A stretch of DNA of 11,031 nucleotides, taken from the NCBI GenBank assembly GCA_041485125.1, contig JBGPIT010000150.1, positions 1 through 11,031 on the forward strand, given 5' to 3'. Below are positions 1 through 5,734 of this stretch, piece by piece (position 1 is the first letter of the stretch; every line of letters begins with the position of its first letter). Under the pieces are notes generated by a model. The model saw only the letters and a list, made by a program, of their open reading frames with translations, did not search any database and was not told the DNA's origin. Position numbers and translations under genes: made by a program. This DNA is from JBGPIT01 sp041485125 (GTDB lineage Bacteria > Desulfobacterota > Binatia > UTPRO1).

Positions 1-11
1 ACTGACGCCGA

Positions 12-35
12 CGGTCCGGCGCGGACGTCGGACCG
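12..35. other. hairpin near left edge
   Basis: CGGTCCGGCG at 12-21 can pair with CGTCGGACCG at 26-35, giving a 10-bp stem with one G-T pair and a four-base loop. No T-run follows on either side, so a rho-independent terminator is not supported. The function is unknown. It may belong to the end of a transcript that enters the window from the left. Confidence 0.35.
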
Positions 36-162
36 AGCTTCCTTGACGGTCGACCGCTGCGACCGCCGTCCGGTGGCGCAGCGGCCCACGACCGCTGATC
101 TCTCCTAGCGCCACGCGCGGCTGTCGCGGTGCGCCGAGCGAAGCGCGCGCCGCCGGTACTCT

Positions 163-213
163 CCGACGTTCCACCGCACCGACCGGTCCACCCGGTGCGT
201 CGGCTTTTCTTTT
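163..213 (+). terminator. possible rho-independent terminator upstream of the tetR operon
   Basis: CGCACCG (175-181) pairs with CGGTGCG (193-199). CCGA (163-166) can add to the stem with TCGG (200-203) across a bulge. A T-rich tail, CTTTTCTTTT (204-213), follows at once. This would end a transcript arriving from the left and insulate the tetR promoter. No gene for it to terminate is visible in bases 1-160, and the T-tract is interrupted by C, so the call is moderate. Confidence 0.45.
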
Positions 214-226
214 GAGTCTCACTCAA
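212..226. promoter_or_regulatory. operator palindrome 1 (probable TetR site)
   Basis: TTGAGT (212-217) and ACTCAA (221-226) form a perfect 6-bp inverted repeat around a CTC centre. It is AT-richer than its surroundings and lies 21 bp (two helical turns) upstream of an identical pair of arms. TetR-family dimers typically bind such short dyads close to their own gene, so this is most simply an autoregulatory operator for the gene starting at 247. Confidence 0.75.
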
Positions 227-232
227 TTAACG

Positions 233-247
233 TTGAGTGACACTCAA
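233..247. promoter_or_regulatory. operator palindrome 2, overlapping the tetR start codon
   Basis: TTGAGT (233-238) and ACTCAA (242-247) repeat the arms of the first site with a GAC centre. The last A of the dyad is the first base of the ATG at 247-249. A repressor bound here would block transcription start or early elongation. The 21-bp centre-to-centre spacing puts both dimers on the same face of the helix, which allows cooperative binding. Confidence 0.75.
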
Positions 248-990
248 TGCCGACGTCGATCCGTACCCCGCCTCGTGTCGACGGCGCCCGCCGGCGCGTG
301 CGGCGCCGCGCCCGCACGCCGGACGCGACCCGCGCCCAAGTCCTCGCCAGCGCCCGCACGCTCTTCGCGAAGTACGGCTACGCCGCGACCACGACCGCCG
401 CCATCGCGCGCGGCGCCGACGTATCGGAAGGCATCATCTTCCATTGGTTCCGCTCGAAGGAGGCGCTGGTCGTGGCGCTCGGACGCGAGTTCGCGCGCGA
501 GGTCGTCGACGCGATGTTCGCCGGGCGCGGGCCGACCGACGATCCGGTACCGGCCTTGAGCGCGATGCTGAAGCGAACCTTCGCGTACGTGCGCGAGCGC
601 CGGACGCTGGTGCGCTTGCTGACCCTCTCCCCCGATCCATCGAGCTCGCCGGCCGCGCGCCACGCCAGCCGCGCCGCGCTGCTCGCGCCGCTCACCACCA
701 CGTTCGCGCACCGCAGCGCGCGCGGCCTCGCGCGGCCCATGGATCCGCGCATCGCCGCCGAACTGATGTTCGCGCTGGTCGAGGCGGCGCTCGTCGAATG
801 CCACGTGTTCGGCGACGGCAGCCGCGAGGAGGCCTATCTGAAGGAGACGATCCGCTGTGTGGAAGGCGCCCTCGGCGTCCGCCCGGCACGAACGACGGCG
901 ACGACCCGTCGTCCCGGACACGGCCGTCCCGTCCGGCCTGCCCGCTCGCGACTCGCGCGACGGTCGTCACGACCGGGGCGTCCCCGATGA
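247..990 (+). CDS. TetR/AcrR-family transcriptional regulator
   Basis: The product (247 residues) is a one-component repressor-type regulator. Residues about 27-74 form the TetR DNA-binding domain: a helix with LFAKYGYAATTTAAIA, then the recognition region ending in IIFHWFRSKEAL. This matches the family pattern of a GY..TT..IA helix-turn-helix followed by (Y/W)(Y/F)..K..L. Residues about 80-205 would be the helical ligand and dimer domain, which is not assignable to a ligand class. The last ~38 residues are Arg/Pro-rich and make the protein longer than the usual ~200; they look disordered. No Shine-Dalgarno precedes the ATG at 247, so translation is leaderless or begins at the in-frame GTG at 298. 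The stop overlaps the next start (ATGA at 987-990). Two operator-like palindromes lie at the promoter, so it probably controls itself and the downstream fadL-like gene. Confidence 0.9.
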   Translation: MPTSIRTPPRVDGARRRVRRRARTPDATRAQVLASARTLFAKYGYAATTTAAIARGADVSEGIIFHWFRSKEALVVALGREFAREVVDAMFAGRGPTDDPVPALSAMLKRTFAYVRERRTLVRLLTLSPDPSSSPAARHASRAALLAPLTTTFAHRSARGLARPMDPRIAAELMFALVEAALVECHVFGDGSREEAYLKETIRCVEGALGVRPARTTATTRRPGHGRPVRPARSRLARRSSRPGRPR

Positions 991-2213
991 GCGCGAGGCG
1001 GAACGTGCCGCGCGCACGCGTGCACGCGACGCGCCGCCGCGCGGCTGCTCTCGCGGGCGTCGTCGCGGTCGTCGGATCGCTGGCTGGAAGCGCCGACGCG
1101 ACGACGCTGATCAGCCCGGCCGGCGGCGCGCGCGACGCCGCGCTCGCCGGCAGCACCGTCGCCGCGCCGTCGGACCTGATGAGCGCGTTCTTTCAGAATC
1201 CCGCCGGCCTGACGCTCATGGATGAGACCCAGGCCACGTTCGGTCTCGGGTTCTTCCTCATCAGCAACGAGGTTCGCACCTCGTTCGGCTATCGCGGCGA
1301 CTCGGACATCGTCGCCATGGGGCCGAGCGGCGGGATCGCCATGGCGCGTGGCCGCTGGCGTTTCGGCATCGGTATCTTCGGCTCGGTCGGATCGAAGTTC
1401 GACTTCCCCGCCGACCCGGCGCACGGCGTCGCGCGAAACTTCTATACCGAGCTCGCGGCCGTCACGATCGCACCGACCGTCGCCTACGAGCTCACGCCGG
1501 AGCTCTCGGTCGGGGTGCAGATCAATCCGCTGCTCGGCTCGTTGAAGAATCGCGTCTTCGTTCCCGCCGCCGACCAACACCTGCAATGGCGCGTGCAGGG
1601 TCCCGGCATCCAGGGCGCGCTCGGGCTGCTCTACACGCCCGACCGGCGGTGGAGCTTCGCCGTCACCTACAAGACGCCCGGCCGCATCTTCATGGACGGC
1701 ACCGTCGGCGTCGCCGGCAAGCGCGAGGACCTGAGCTTCACCTTCCACGTGCCGCAGGAGGTGATCTTCGGCGCCGCCTGGCGTCCGACGTCGCACCTCC
1801 TGATCACGACTTTTGGACGATGGCACGACACGTCGGTATTCGAGAAGTCGATCTTCGAGTTCTCGGACACCCCGGCGCTCGATTTCCCATTCGCGATCGA
1901 GGCTCGCGACGCGTGGCGCACCGGCGTCGGCATCGAGGTGCAGGCCCATCCGCAACTCGCGATCCGCGCCGGCGCCGCCTACAACACCGCCGCACTCAGC
2001 TCGCGATCGGTGACCCCGGTCGTCTACGACAACAGCGGCATCATCACCGGCGGCGGCCTCGGTATCGAGCTCGGCCGCTGGATCGTCGACCTCACCGCCG
2101 GCATCGGCTTCTTCGACGACCGCAAGATCGAGCAGTCGGAGGCCCGCATCTTCGGCGGCCGCTACACCAGCGCCGGTCCGGTCACGTACGCACAGGTGAC
2201 GCGACGGTTTTGA
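987..2213 (+). CDS. FadL/OmpP1-family outer-membrane transport protein
   Basis: This 408-residue beta-barrel protein probably takes up long-chain fatty acids or other hydrophobic compounds through the outer membrane. Residues 1-38 are an Arg-rich signal peptide with a hydrophobic core (about 20-34) and an Ala-Asp-Ala cleavage site. NPAGLT at 71-76 is the NPA signature seen near the N-terminus of FadL-family proteins. The rest is alternating aromatic/hydrophobic strands, and the chain ends in RRF; a C-terminal Phe is the usual barrel-assembly signal. It is slightly shorter than E. coli FadL (about 446). The start overlaps the tetR stop, so translation is probably coupled. The same frame stays open upstream to about 237, but that extension lies over tetR and is Arg/Pro-rich, so ATG 987 is the right start. 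Substrate is not readable from sequence; an alkane, aromatic or fatty-acid role fits the regulator context. Confidence 0.88.
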   Translation: MSARRNVPRARVHATRRRAAALAGVVAVVGSLAGSADATTLISPAGGARDAALAGSTVAAPSDLMSAFFQNPAGLTLMDETQATFGLGFFLISNEVRTSFGYRGDSDIVAMGPSGGIAMARGRWRFGIGIFGSVGSKFDFPADPAHGVARNFYTELAAVTIAPTVAYELTPELSVGVQINPLLGSLKNRVFVPAADQHLQWRVQGPGIQGALGLLYTPDRRWSFAVTYKTPGRIFMDGTVGVAGKREDLSFTFHVPQEVIFGAAWRPTSHLLITTFGRWHDTSVFEKSIFEFSDTPALDFPFAIEARDAWRTGVGIEVQAHPQLAIRAGAAYNTAALSSRSVTPVVYDNSGIITGGGLGIELGRWIVDLTAGIGFFDDRKIEQSEARIFGGRYTSAGPVTYAQVTRRF

Positions 2214-2249
2214 TCGGCGAGCCGCCCGGCGATGCAAAGAGTAGGAAAG

Positions 2250-2323
2250 TGGCGGCGCGTGGAATCGAACCACGGACCTAGGGATTATGAGACCCTCGCT
2301 CTAACCAACTGAGCTACGCCGCC
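2250..2323 (-). tRNA. tRNA-Met (CAT anticodon)
   Basis: Read on the minus strand, a complete 74-nt cloverleaf is visible. The acceptor stem GGCGGCG pairs perfectly with CGCCGCC. The D arm is GCTC/GAGC, the anticodon loop is CTCATAA, and the T arm CGTGG-TTCGATT-CCACG is followed by discriminator A. The anticodon CAT is at 2287-2289 in plus-strand coordinates. The last pair of the anticodon stem is a T-T mismatch. CCA is not encoded. The first acceptor pair is a normal G-C, which argues against initiator tRNA. Elongator Met is the best call; a lysidine-modified tRNA-Ile2 with the same CAT anticodon cannot be fully excluded by eye. It lies between the convergent ends of the fadL gene and the phosphatase operon. 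Confidence 0.96.
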
Positions 2324-2372
2324 GTGCTGGGTCCACTCGAACGTCGTCGATGATGATCACCGACGGCCCTTA

Positions 2373-2400
2373 GCTGTATCAGTCGGCAACACGGTTTCAA
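2373..2400 (-). promoter_or_regulatory. candidate sigma-70 promoter for the tRNA
   Basis: On the minus strand TTGAAA (2400-2395) is followed after 16 bases by TACAGC (2378-2373). Transcription would begin near 2366, about 43 bases before the mature tRNA 5' end. The -35 is close to consensus and the -10 is weak. The site lies in the only gap between the phosphatase stop codon and the tRNA, where such a promoter is expected unless the tRNA is co-transcribed with the operon. Confidence 0.4.
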
Positions 2401-2419
2401 GCTGCGGCGGCCGAGGACG

Positions 2420-3130
2420 CTAGAGGTTCGCGGCTCCGTAGAAGTAGGTGAGATCGCGCTCGACGGCGCGCCGGCCGTTGCGAGACACCTGGATCAGGCG
2501 GCGGGACGTTGCGTCGAGGCAGCTCAGCTTGTTGCCGTAGACCAGACCGGTATCGAGGCCGATGCGGAACGGCAGCTCGACGCGCGCCTCGCGTTGCGGG
2601 GTGTGACCGAACACGATGACGTAGGGCAAGTCGTGGCGGTGCAGAAAGAACTCCTCGCGGATCCAGAGCAGGTCCTCGTCGCTCTGCTCGTCGAGCGCGC
2701 GGCCGGGGCGGATGCCGGCGTGGACGTAGAGGTAGCCGTCGCTCCTGTGATGCATGACGAGGCGGCGGAAAAACTCGAGGTGCTCGACGGGGAAGCACGC
2801 GGCGGCGGCGGCGCCACGCGCGCCGCGCGGGACGTCGTAGCTCTTGAGCGTCGCGCCGCCGCCGTTCGCCAGGTAGACGTCGCCGTGGCGGCCCTCGTAG
2901 CCGAGATAGTCGAGCAGCATGTCCTCGTGATTGCCGCGGAGGAAGATGGTCGCGGGCCCCTCGCTCTCGAGACGCAGCAAGCGATCGACGAGCGGCCGCA
3001 CGCCGGCGCCGCGGTCGACGTAGTCGCCGAGGAAGACGAGTGTGTCGTCGGCGGTCGGGGCGAGGTGATCGAGCAGCACCTCGAGCTCGTCGGGGCAGCC
3101 GTGCAGGTCGCCGATCGCGAAGGTGCTCAC
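2420..3130 (-). CDS. PrpA-like metallophosphoesterase (Ser/Thr protein phosphatase family)
   Basis: A 236-residue cytoplasmic phosphatase of the calcineurin-like superfamily. All metal-binding motifs are present in order: GDLHG at 7-11, GDYVDRG at 35-41, GNHED at 66-70, His137 in VHAG, and GHTP at 175-178. The layout matches bacterial PrpA/PrpB and lambda-type protein phosphatases, and also the related ApaH-like enzymes; small size and GDYVDRG favour the protein-phosphatase group. The substrate could be phosphoprotein or a nucleotide such as Ap4A. The start is a GTG (3130-3128) overlapping the TGA of the upstream meaB gene as GTGA, so it is translated as the last gene of the lipB-meaB operon. 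No motif residue is missing, so it should be active. Nothing ties it directly to LipB or MeaB chemistry. Confidence 0.9.
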   Translation of the reverse strand: MSTFAIGDLHGCPDELEVLLDHLAPTADDTLVFLGDYVDRGAGVRPLVDRLLRLESEGPATIFLRGNHEDMLLDYLGYEGRHGDVYLANGGGATLKSYDVPRGARGAAAAACFPVEHLEFFRRLVMHHRSDGYLYVHAGIRPGRALDEQSDEDLLWIREEFFLHRHDLPYVIVFGHTPQREARVELPFRIGLDTGLVYGNKLSCLDATSRRLIQVSRNGRRAVERDLTYFYGAANL

Positions 3131-4119
3131 CGGTCGTCCCCATCGACGAGACGGCCGAGCGCGTCGCGATCACCGAGCACCTCGAGGGCGGCACTGTAGG
3201 GATCCTGCTCGCCGCGACGGACGCGCTCGAGCAACGTGCCGTGGCTGCTGGCGAGGCGCGCCTCGATGCGGGCGAGGAGCTGGCCGCCCAACACCTCGAT
3301 GAACTCGCGCTCACGGTGCAGCTCGACCGTCGCGGTCGCAGCTGTGTCGCTCGCGAGATGCTGGCGATGCGCGTCGATCGCCGTCATCAGCTCGTCGATG
3401 CCGCGGTCCTGCGTCGCTTCCGTCAAGAGGACAGGCACGACCCAGCGCTGCGTCGGCCGCAGCTGCAGCATCATCTCGAGCTCGGCCTTCATCCGCAGCG
3501 CGCCGTCGCGGTCGGCCTTGTTCACCACGAACACGTGGGCGATCTCGAGGAGTCCCGCCTTCATGACTTGGATGGTGTCGCCGGCTTCGGGCACGAGCTC
3601 GACGATCACGGTGTCGGCGAGCTCCATGATGTCGAGCTCGGTCTGACCGACGCCGACGGTCTCGATGATGATGGTGTCCTTCCCGAACGCATCGAGCAAC
3701 CGCACCACTTGCCGGGTCGCGCGGGCGAGCCCACCGCGCCGTCCGCGCGTGCTCAGGCTGCGGATGAAGACGGCGGGATCGAGGCTGTGGTTCTGCATGC
3801 GGATGCGGTCGCCGAGGACCGCGCCGCCGCTGAACGGGCTCGACGGGTCGACGGCGACCACACCGACGGCGTCGCCGCGCGTCCGCAATCGCGCGATCAT
3901 GCGGTCGATGAGCGTGGACTTGCCGGCGCCCGGCGGCCCCGTGATGCCGATCGTGAAAGCGCGACCGCAGCGCGGCGCGATCCGCGCCATCAGCTCCGGC
4001 ACGTCCGCGGCTTCGTTCTCGGCGCGGGTGATGAGCTTCGCGAGCGCGACCCGGTCGCCGGCGAGCATCCGGTCGACGAGGTCGTTCGGCGCCGTGCTCA
4101 GAGCGACACCTGCGCGCAC
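3127..4119 (-). CDS. meaB: MeaB/ArgK-family GTPase, methylmalonyl-CoA mutase chaperone
   Basis: The 330-residue product is a G3E P-loop GTPase of the MeaB group, which loads and protects the adenosylcobalamin cofactor of methylmalonyl-CoA mutase or related acyl-CoA mutases. Visible motifs: Walker A GPPGAGKS (61-68), DPSSPFSGGA (91-100), ETVGVGQTE (153-161) and the guanine-specificity motif NKAD (200-203). The N-terminal LAGDR.ALA..I...EN segment is also typical. No mutase gene is in the window. The start is uncertain. I chose GTG 4119, which overlaps lipB by 22 bases. A CTG at 4099 has an AGGTG ribosome-binding-like sequence five bases before it and overlaps the lipB stop as CTGA, but CTG starts are rare. 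ATG 4068 would cut into the conserved N-terminus. The reading frame stays open upstream to ~4557, but that extension is lipB read in another frame. Confidence 0.92.
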   Translation of the reverse strand: MRAGVALSTAPNDLVDRMLAGDRVALAKLITRAENEAADVPELMARIAPRCGRAFTIGITGPPGAGKSTLIDRMIARLRTRGDAVGVVAVDPSSPFSGGAVLGDRIRMQNHSLDPAVFIRSLSTRGRRGGLARATRQVVRLLDAFGKDTIIIETVGVGQTELDIMELADTVIVELVPEAGDTIQVMKAGLLEIAHVFVVNKADRDGALRMKAELEMMLQLRPTQRWVVPVLLTEATQDRGIDELMTAIDAHRQHLASDTAATATVELHREREFIEVLGGQLLARIEARLASSHGTLLERVRRGEQDPYSAALEVLGDRDALGRLVDGDDR

Positions 4120-4763
4120 GCCGGGAACGCGATCGGATCGAGGAGCGATCGACACACGCGCTCGGCAGCGACGGCCGCTGCCTCGACGGTCGCCACCGCG
4201 GCGCCCTCCGCGGAGAGCGACGTCATCCGGATGCCGGGCATTCCGCAGGGGGTGATCCAGTCGAACGGGGCGAGATCGAGCGCGACGTTGAGCGCGAGAC
4301 CGTGCATGCTGACGCCGTCGCGGACGCGAATGCCGACCGAGCCGAGCTTCCCGTGCGCCGTCCAGACGCCGCGGCCGCGCGCGTCGCGGTACGCCGCGAC
4401 GCCGAATGTCGCCGCGACCTGCAGCATGATCTCTTCGAGCAGCGTCACGAAACGCCCGACCCCGCAACCGCGCGCGCGCAGATCGACGATCGGGTAGATC
4501 ACGAGCTGGCCGGGCCCATGGTACGTCGCGTAGCCACCCCGGTCGACGGCGACGCACGCGATGCCGCGGTCGGCGAGCGTCGCGACGCGCGCGCGCTCAC
4601 TCGCCGGCGTCCGCATCCCAAACGTGACCACGGGCGGATGCTCGAGCGCGAGACAGACGTCCGGGCCACCGTCTCGACATCGCGACCAATGTGCGTGCTG
4701 GAGTTCGAGGGCGCGTTCGTACGTGGAGAGCCCGAGGTAGTCCCAGCGCAGGGCCGTGCGCAT
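4098..4763 (-). CDS. lipB: octanoyltransferase LipB
   Basis: LipB moves the octanoyl group from acyl carrier protein to the lipoyl domains of 2-oxoacid dehydrogenases or glycine-cleavage H protein, the first step of lipoate synthesis. The 221-residue length is normal. The signature RGGYATYHGPGQLVIYP starts at residue 75. The catalytic Lys is K139 in HGKLGSVG and the catalytic Cys is C173 in TPCGMPG. Their spacing of 34 residues equals that of Lys135/Cys169 in E. coli LipB. SMHGLALNV at 152-160 is the third conserved block. It is the first gene of the minus-strand operon and its end overlaps meaB. No LipA is present in the window, so lipoyl synthase must be elsewhere. Confidence 0.96.
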   Translation of the reverse strand: MRTALRWDYLGLSTYERALELQHAHWSRCRDGGPDVCLALEHPPVVTFGMRTPASERARVATLADRGIACVAVDRGGYATYHGPGQLVIYPIVDLRARGCGVGRFVTLLEEIMLQVAATFGVAAYRDARGRGVWTAHGKLGSVGIRVRDGVSMHGLALNVALDLAPFDWITPCGMPGIRMTSLSAEGAAVATVEAAAVAAERVCRSLLDPIAFPACAQVSL

Positions 4764-4783
4764 GCGCGAGGTGTACCGCTTGC

Positions 4784-4812
4784 TTGACGGGGCCGCAACC
4801 TGCTGTTAGCCG
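4784..4812 (+). promoter_or_regulatory. candidate promoter giving a leaderless message for the membrane protein
   Basis: TTGACG (4784-4789) is one base from the -35 consensus. After 17 bases comes TAGCCG (4807-4812), a poor -10 preceded by TG in the extended -10 position. The predicted first transcribed base is 4819, exactly the A of the ATG. No Shine-Dalgarno exists upstream, which agrees with a leaderless message. The opposite strand of this 55-bp divergent gap must also hold the lipB promoter, but I see no convincing one. Confidence 0.35.
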
Positions 4813-4818
4813 CGCGCC

Positions 4819-5196
4819 ATGCCGACGCGGCCGTTCTATCGCAGCCGTTTCCTCATCACCGGGGTGACGCTGCTCGCGCTCGGCGCCGGCAACGCCGTCA
4901 TCGGTTTGCAGAAGCTCGCGCAGTATCAGCGCATCGTCGCGGAAGGACGCGAGCGCGGCTACTTCCCCGACGGCGGCAGCGGCGACCGCGTGATGCGTCC
5001 GGTCGACGACGAGAGCGAGCGCTACAACATCGGGCGAGCGAAGGTCGACCTCTACCACGTCGTGTTGAGCGGCGGCTTGTTGATGCTGGCGATCGGCGCC
5101 GTGCTGACGATCGCCGCCTGGGTCCGGCTGCGCATCCGCCGCGAGCGTGCGGCGGTCGAGTCGCCGCCTTCGCACCCCACTGTGGCGTCACCGTAG
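4819..5196 (+). CDS. small two-helix inner-membrane protein of unknown function
   Basis: I do not recognise this 125-residue protein. Two hydrophobic helices are clear: residues ~11-30 (FLITGVTLLALGAGNAVIGL) and ~79-101, flanked by Arg-rich ends (PFYRSR before the first; RLRIRRER after the second). By the positive-inside rule both ends face the cytoplasm and the ~48-residue loop, rich in Gly, Asp and Arg, faces the periplasm. Each helix contains a Gly-rich face (GAGN; SGG..M..IGA), which would allow close helix packing or dimerisation. It is transcribed away from lipB and followed by a 512-base gene-free stretch, so it seems monocistronic. The opposite-strand frames are Arg-rich and unconvincing, and the clean membrane-protein pattern supports coding here. 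Confidence 0.7.
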   Translation: MPTRPFYRSRFLITGVTLLALGAGNAVIGLQKLAQYQRIVAEGRERGYFPDGGSGDRVMRPVDDESERYNIGRAKVDLYHVVLSGGLLMLAIGAVLTIAAWVRLRIRRERAAVESPPSHPTVASP

Positions 5197-5223
5197 GGCT
5201 TGCCGCGCGAGGCTCGCGCGCCG

Positions 5224-5313
5224 ACCTCACCCGAACGCCGACCTGCCCGGATTGACAGGCCGGCGTGTTCCCCAGGCCCTCGTGCTCGCTCTACACGAGG
5301 TCTCGGGTGAGGT
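5224..5313. other. candidate three-way-junction structured RNA or DNA element
   Basis: ACCTCACCCGA (5224-5234) and TCGGGTGAGGT (5303-5313) form a perfect 11-bp outer helix. Inside it sit two hairpins. One is ACGCCG-A-CCTG (5235-5245) with CAGG-C-CGGCGT (5256-5266), a 10-bp stem with one mismatch and a 10-base loop. The other is CCTCGTG (5278-5284) with CACGAGG (5294-5300), 7 bp with a 9-base loop. The whole is a compact 90-nt, three-way fold starting 28 bases after the membrane-protein stop. I cannot match it to a known riboswitch, tRNA-like or SRP/6S RNA by eye, and the transcribed strand is unknown. There is no T-tract, so it is not a simple terminator. Confidence 0.45.
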
Positions 5314-5356
5314 GCAGCGTCGTGCTGCGCGCGTGCTCGTCGCAAGCGTCGTGCCC

Positions 5357-5381
5357 GGCGCGGATCGCGAGTTTCCGCGCC
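5357..5381. other. hairpin
   Basis: GGCGCGG (5357-5363) pairs perfectly with CCGCGCC (5375-5381) around an 11-base loop. A smaller hairpin, GCAGC-GTCGT-GCTGC, is at 5314-5328, directly after the three-way-junction element. No T-run follows either. They may be part of the same structured transcript, or an imperfect transcription end for the membrane-protein gene. Confidence 0.35.
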
Positions 5382-5516
5382 ACATCGCATCGCGAACGAC
5401 AAACCGTGTCGGACGAGCGGACATGCGGGCGCACGCGTAGGACGCGGCGCTCTCGATTCCGGCTCCGCATGCACGGCGATCGTCATCAGATGCATCATCG
5501 GATACGGTGAAGTCGC

Positions 5517-5546
5517 TTGACAGCTTGCATCGGCAGGTCGTACAAA
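5517..5546 (+). promoter_or_regulatory. sigma-70-type promoter of the signalling cluster
   Basis: A perfect TTGACA (5517-5522) is followed after 18 bases by TACAAA (5541-5546), which matches four of six -10 positions within an AT-rich patch. Transcription would begin near 5553, leaving a leader of about 155 bases before the ATG at 5709. This is the best sigma-70 promoter in the window. Confidence 0.65.
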
Positions 5547-5554
5547 ATCGTACG
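5539..5554. promoter_or_regulatory. dyad over the -10 region (possible operator)
   Basis: CGTAC (5539-5543) and GTACG (5550-5554) form a perfect 5-bp inverted repeat with a 6-base AAAATC centre, covering the -10 box and the predicted start of transcription. A dimeric regulator bound here would repress the promoter. The arms are short and the binder is unknown. Confidence 0.35.
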
Positions 5555-5569
5555 GTTGTGGAGGTAGCG

Positions 5570-5734
5570 GTGGAAGCTTCGAGGACGATATCGGAAGCAC
5601 ACGCGCCGCTTCGCCTTGTCGAGACAATCACCACCGCCGCTTCGCCCCGTCCGTCACCCCGACTCCGCTCCCCCTCACTCTTCCCTTACCTCTACCTGGG
5701 ACGGTCCGATGAAGTCGATTCTCGTCGTAGATGA
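5570..5734 (+). CDS. possible leader peptide overlapping the signalling gene start
   Basis: A GTG at 5570 has a good ribosome-binding sequence, GGAGG (5560-5564), five bases upstream. The frame runs 54 codons to a TGA at 5734, overlapping the start of the next gene by 26 bases. The product is Ser/Pro/Arg-rich with no recognisable domain. If translated it could couple translation into the gene starting at 5709, whose own ribosome-binding site (GGGACGG, nine bases before the ATG) is modest. The amino-acid composition is also what chance translation of this pyrimidine-rich leader would give, so this is speculative. Confidence 0.25.
   Translation: MEASRTISEAHAPLRLVETITTAASPRPSPRLRSPSLFPYLYLGRSDEVDSRRR

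Larger units (their letters stand above)
5197..5708. other. 512-base gene-free region with structured elements and a promoter
   Basis: No frame on either strand in this stretch gives a protein-like sequence; the open frames are Arg/Ser-rich shadows. The left half (5224-5381) is dominated by inverted repeats that could fold as RNA. The right half holds the promoter of the signalling cluster at 5517-5546, a dyad on its -10, a possible short leader ORF and a strongly pyrimidine-rich stretch (about 5640-5698) before the ATG at 5709. These are listed separately. Confidence 0.6.

Noticed and set aside
1..108. Tail of a protein entering from the left edge (open frame ending in TAG at 106)
   Set aside because: Only 35 codons, no recognisable motif, and hairpins in the same stretch; not enough to call a gene.
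2214..2249. Terminator after fadL
   Set aside because: GC-rich inverted segments are present but there is no clean stem followed by a T-run on either strand.
834..2273. Long open frame on the minus strand over fadL
   Set aside because: The translation is Arg/Ala/Glu/Asp-rich without domains and mirrors a clear outer-membrane protein on the plus strand; high-GC shadow.
2250..2323. tRNA as an integration (att) site
   Set aside because: No integrase gene and no second copy of the tRNA 3' end in the window.
3040..4497. Long plus-strand open frame across meaB and lipB
   Set aside because: Antisense to two genes with intact catalytic motifs; composition is typical of a shadow frame.
5508..5530. 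Sigma-54 promoter overlapping the cluster promoter (TTGCA at 5525-5529)
   Set aside because: The -12-like TTGCA is present but there is no GG at the required -24 position.
5052..5634. Minus-strand frames in the intergenic region
   Set aside because: Ser/Arg/Thr-rich sequences with no motif; they would also cover the promoter and inverted repeats.
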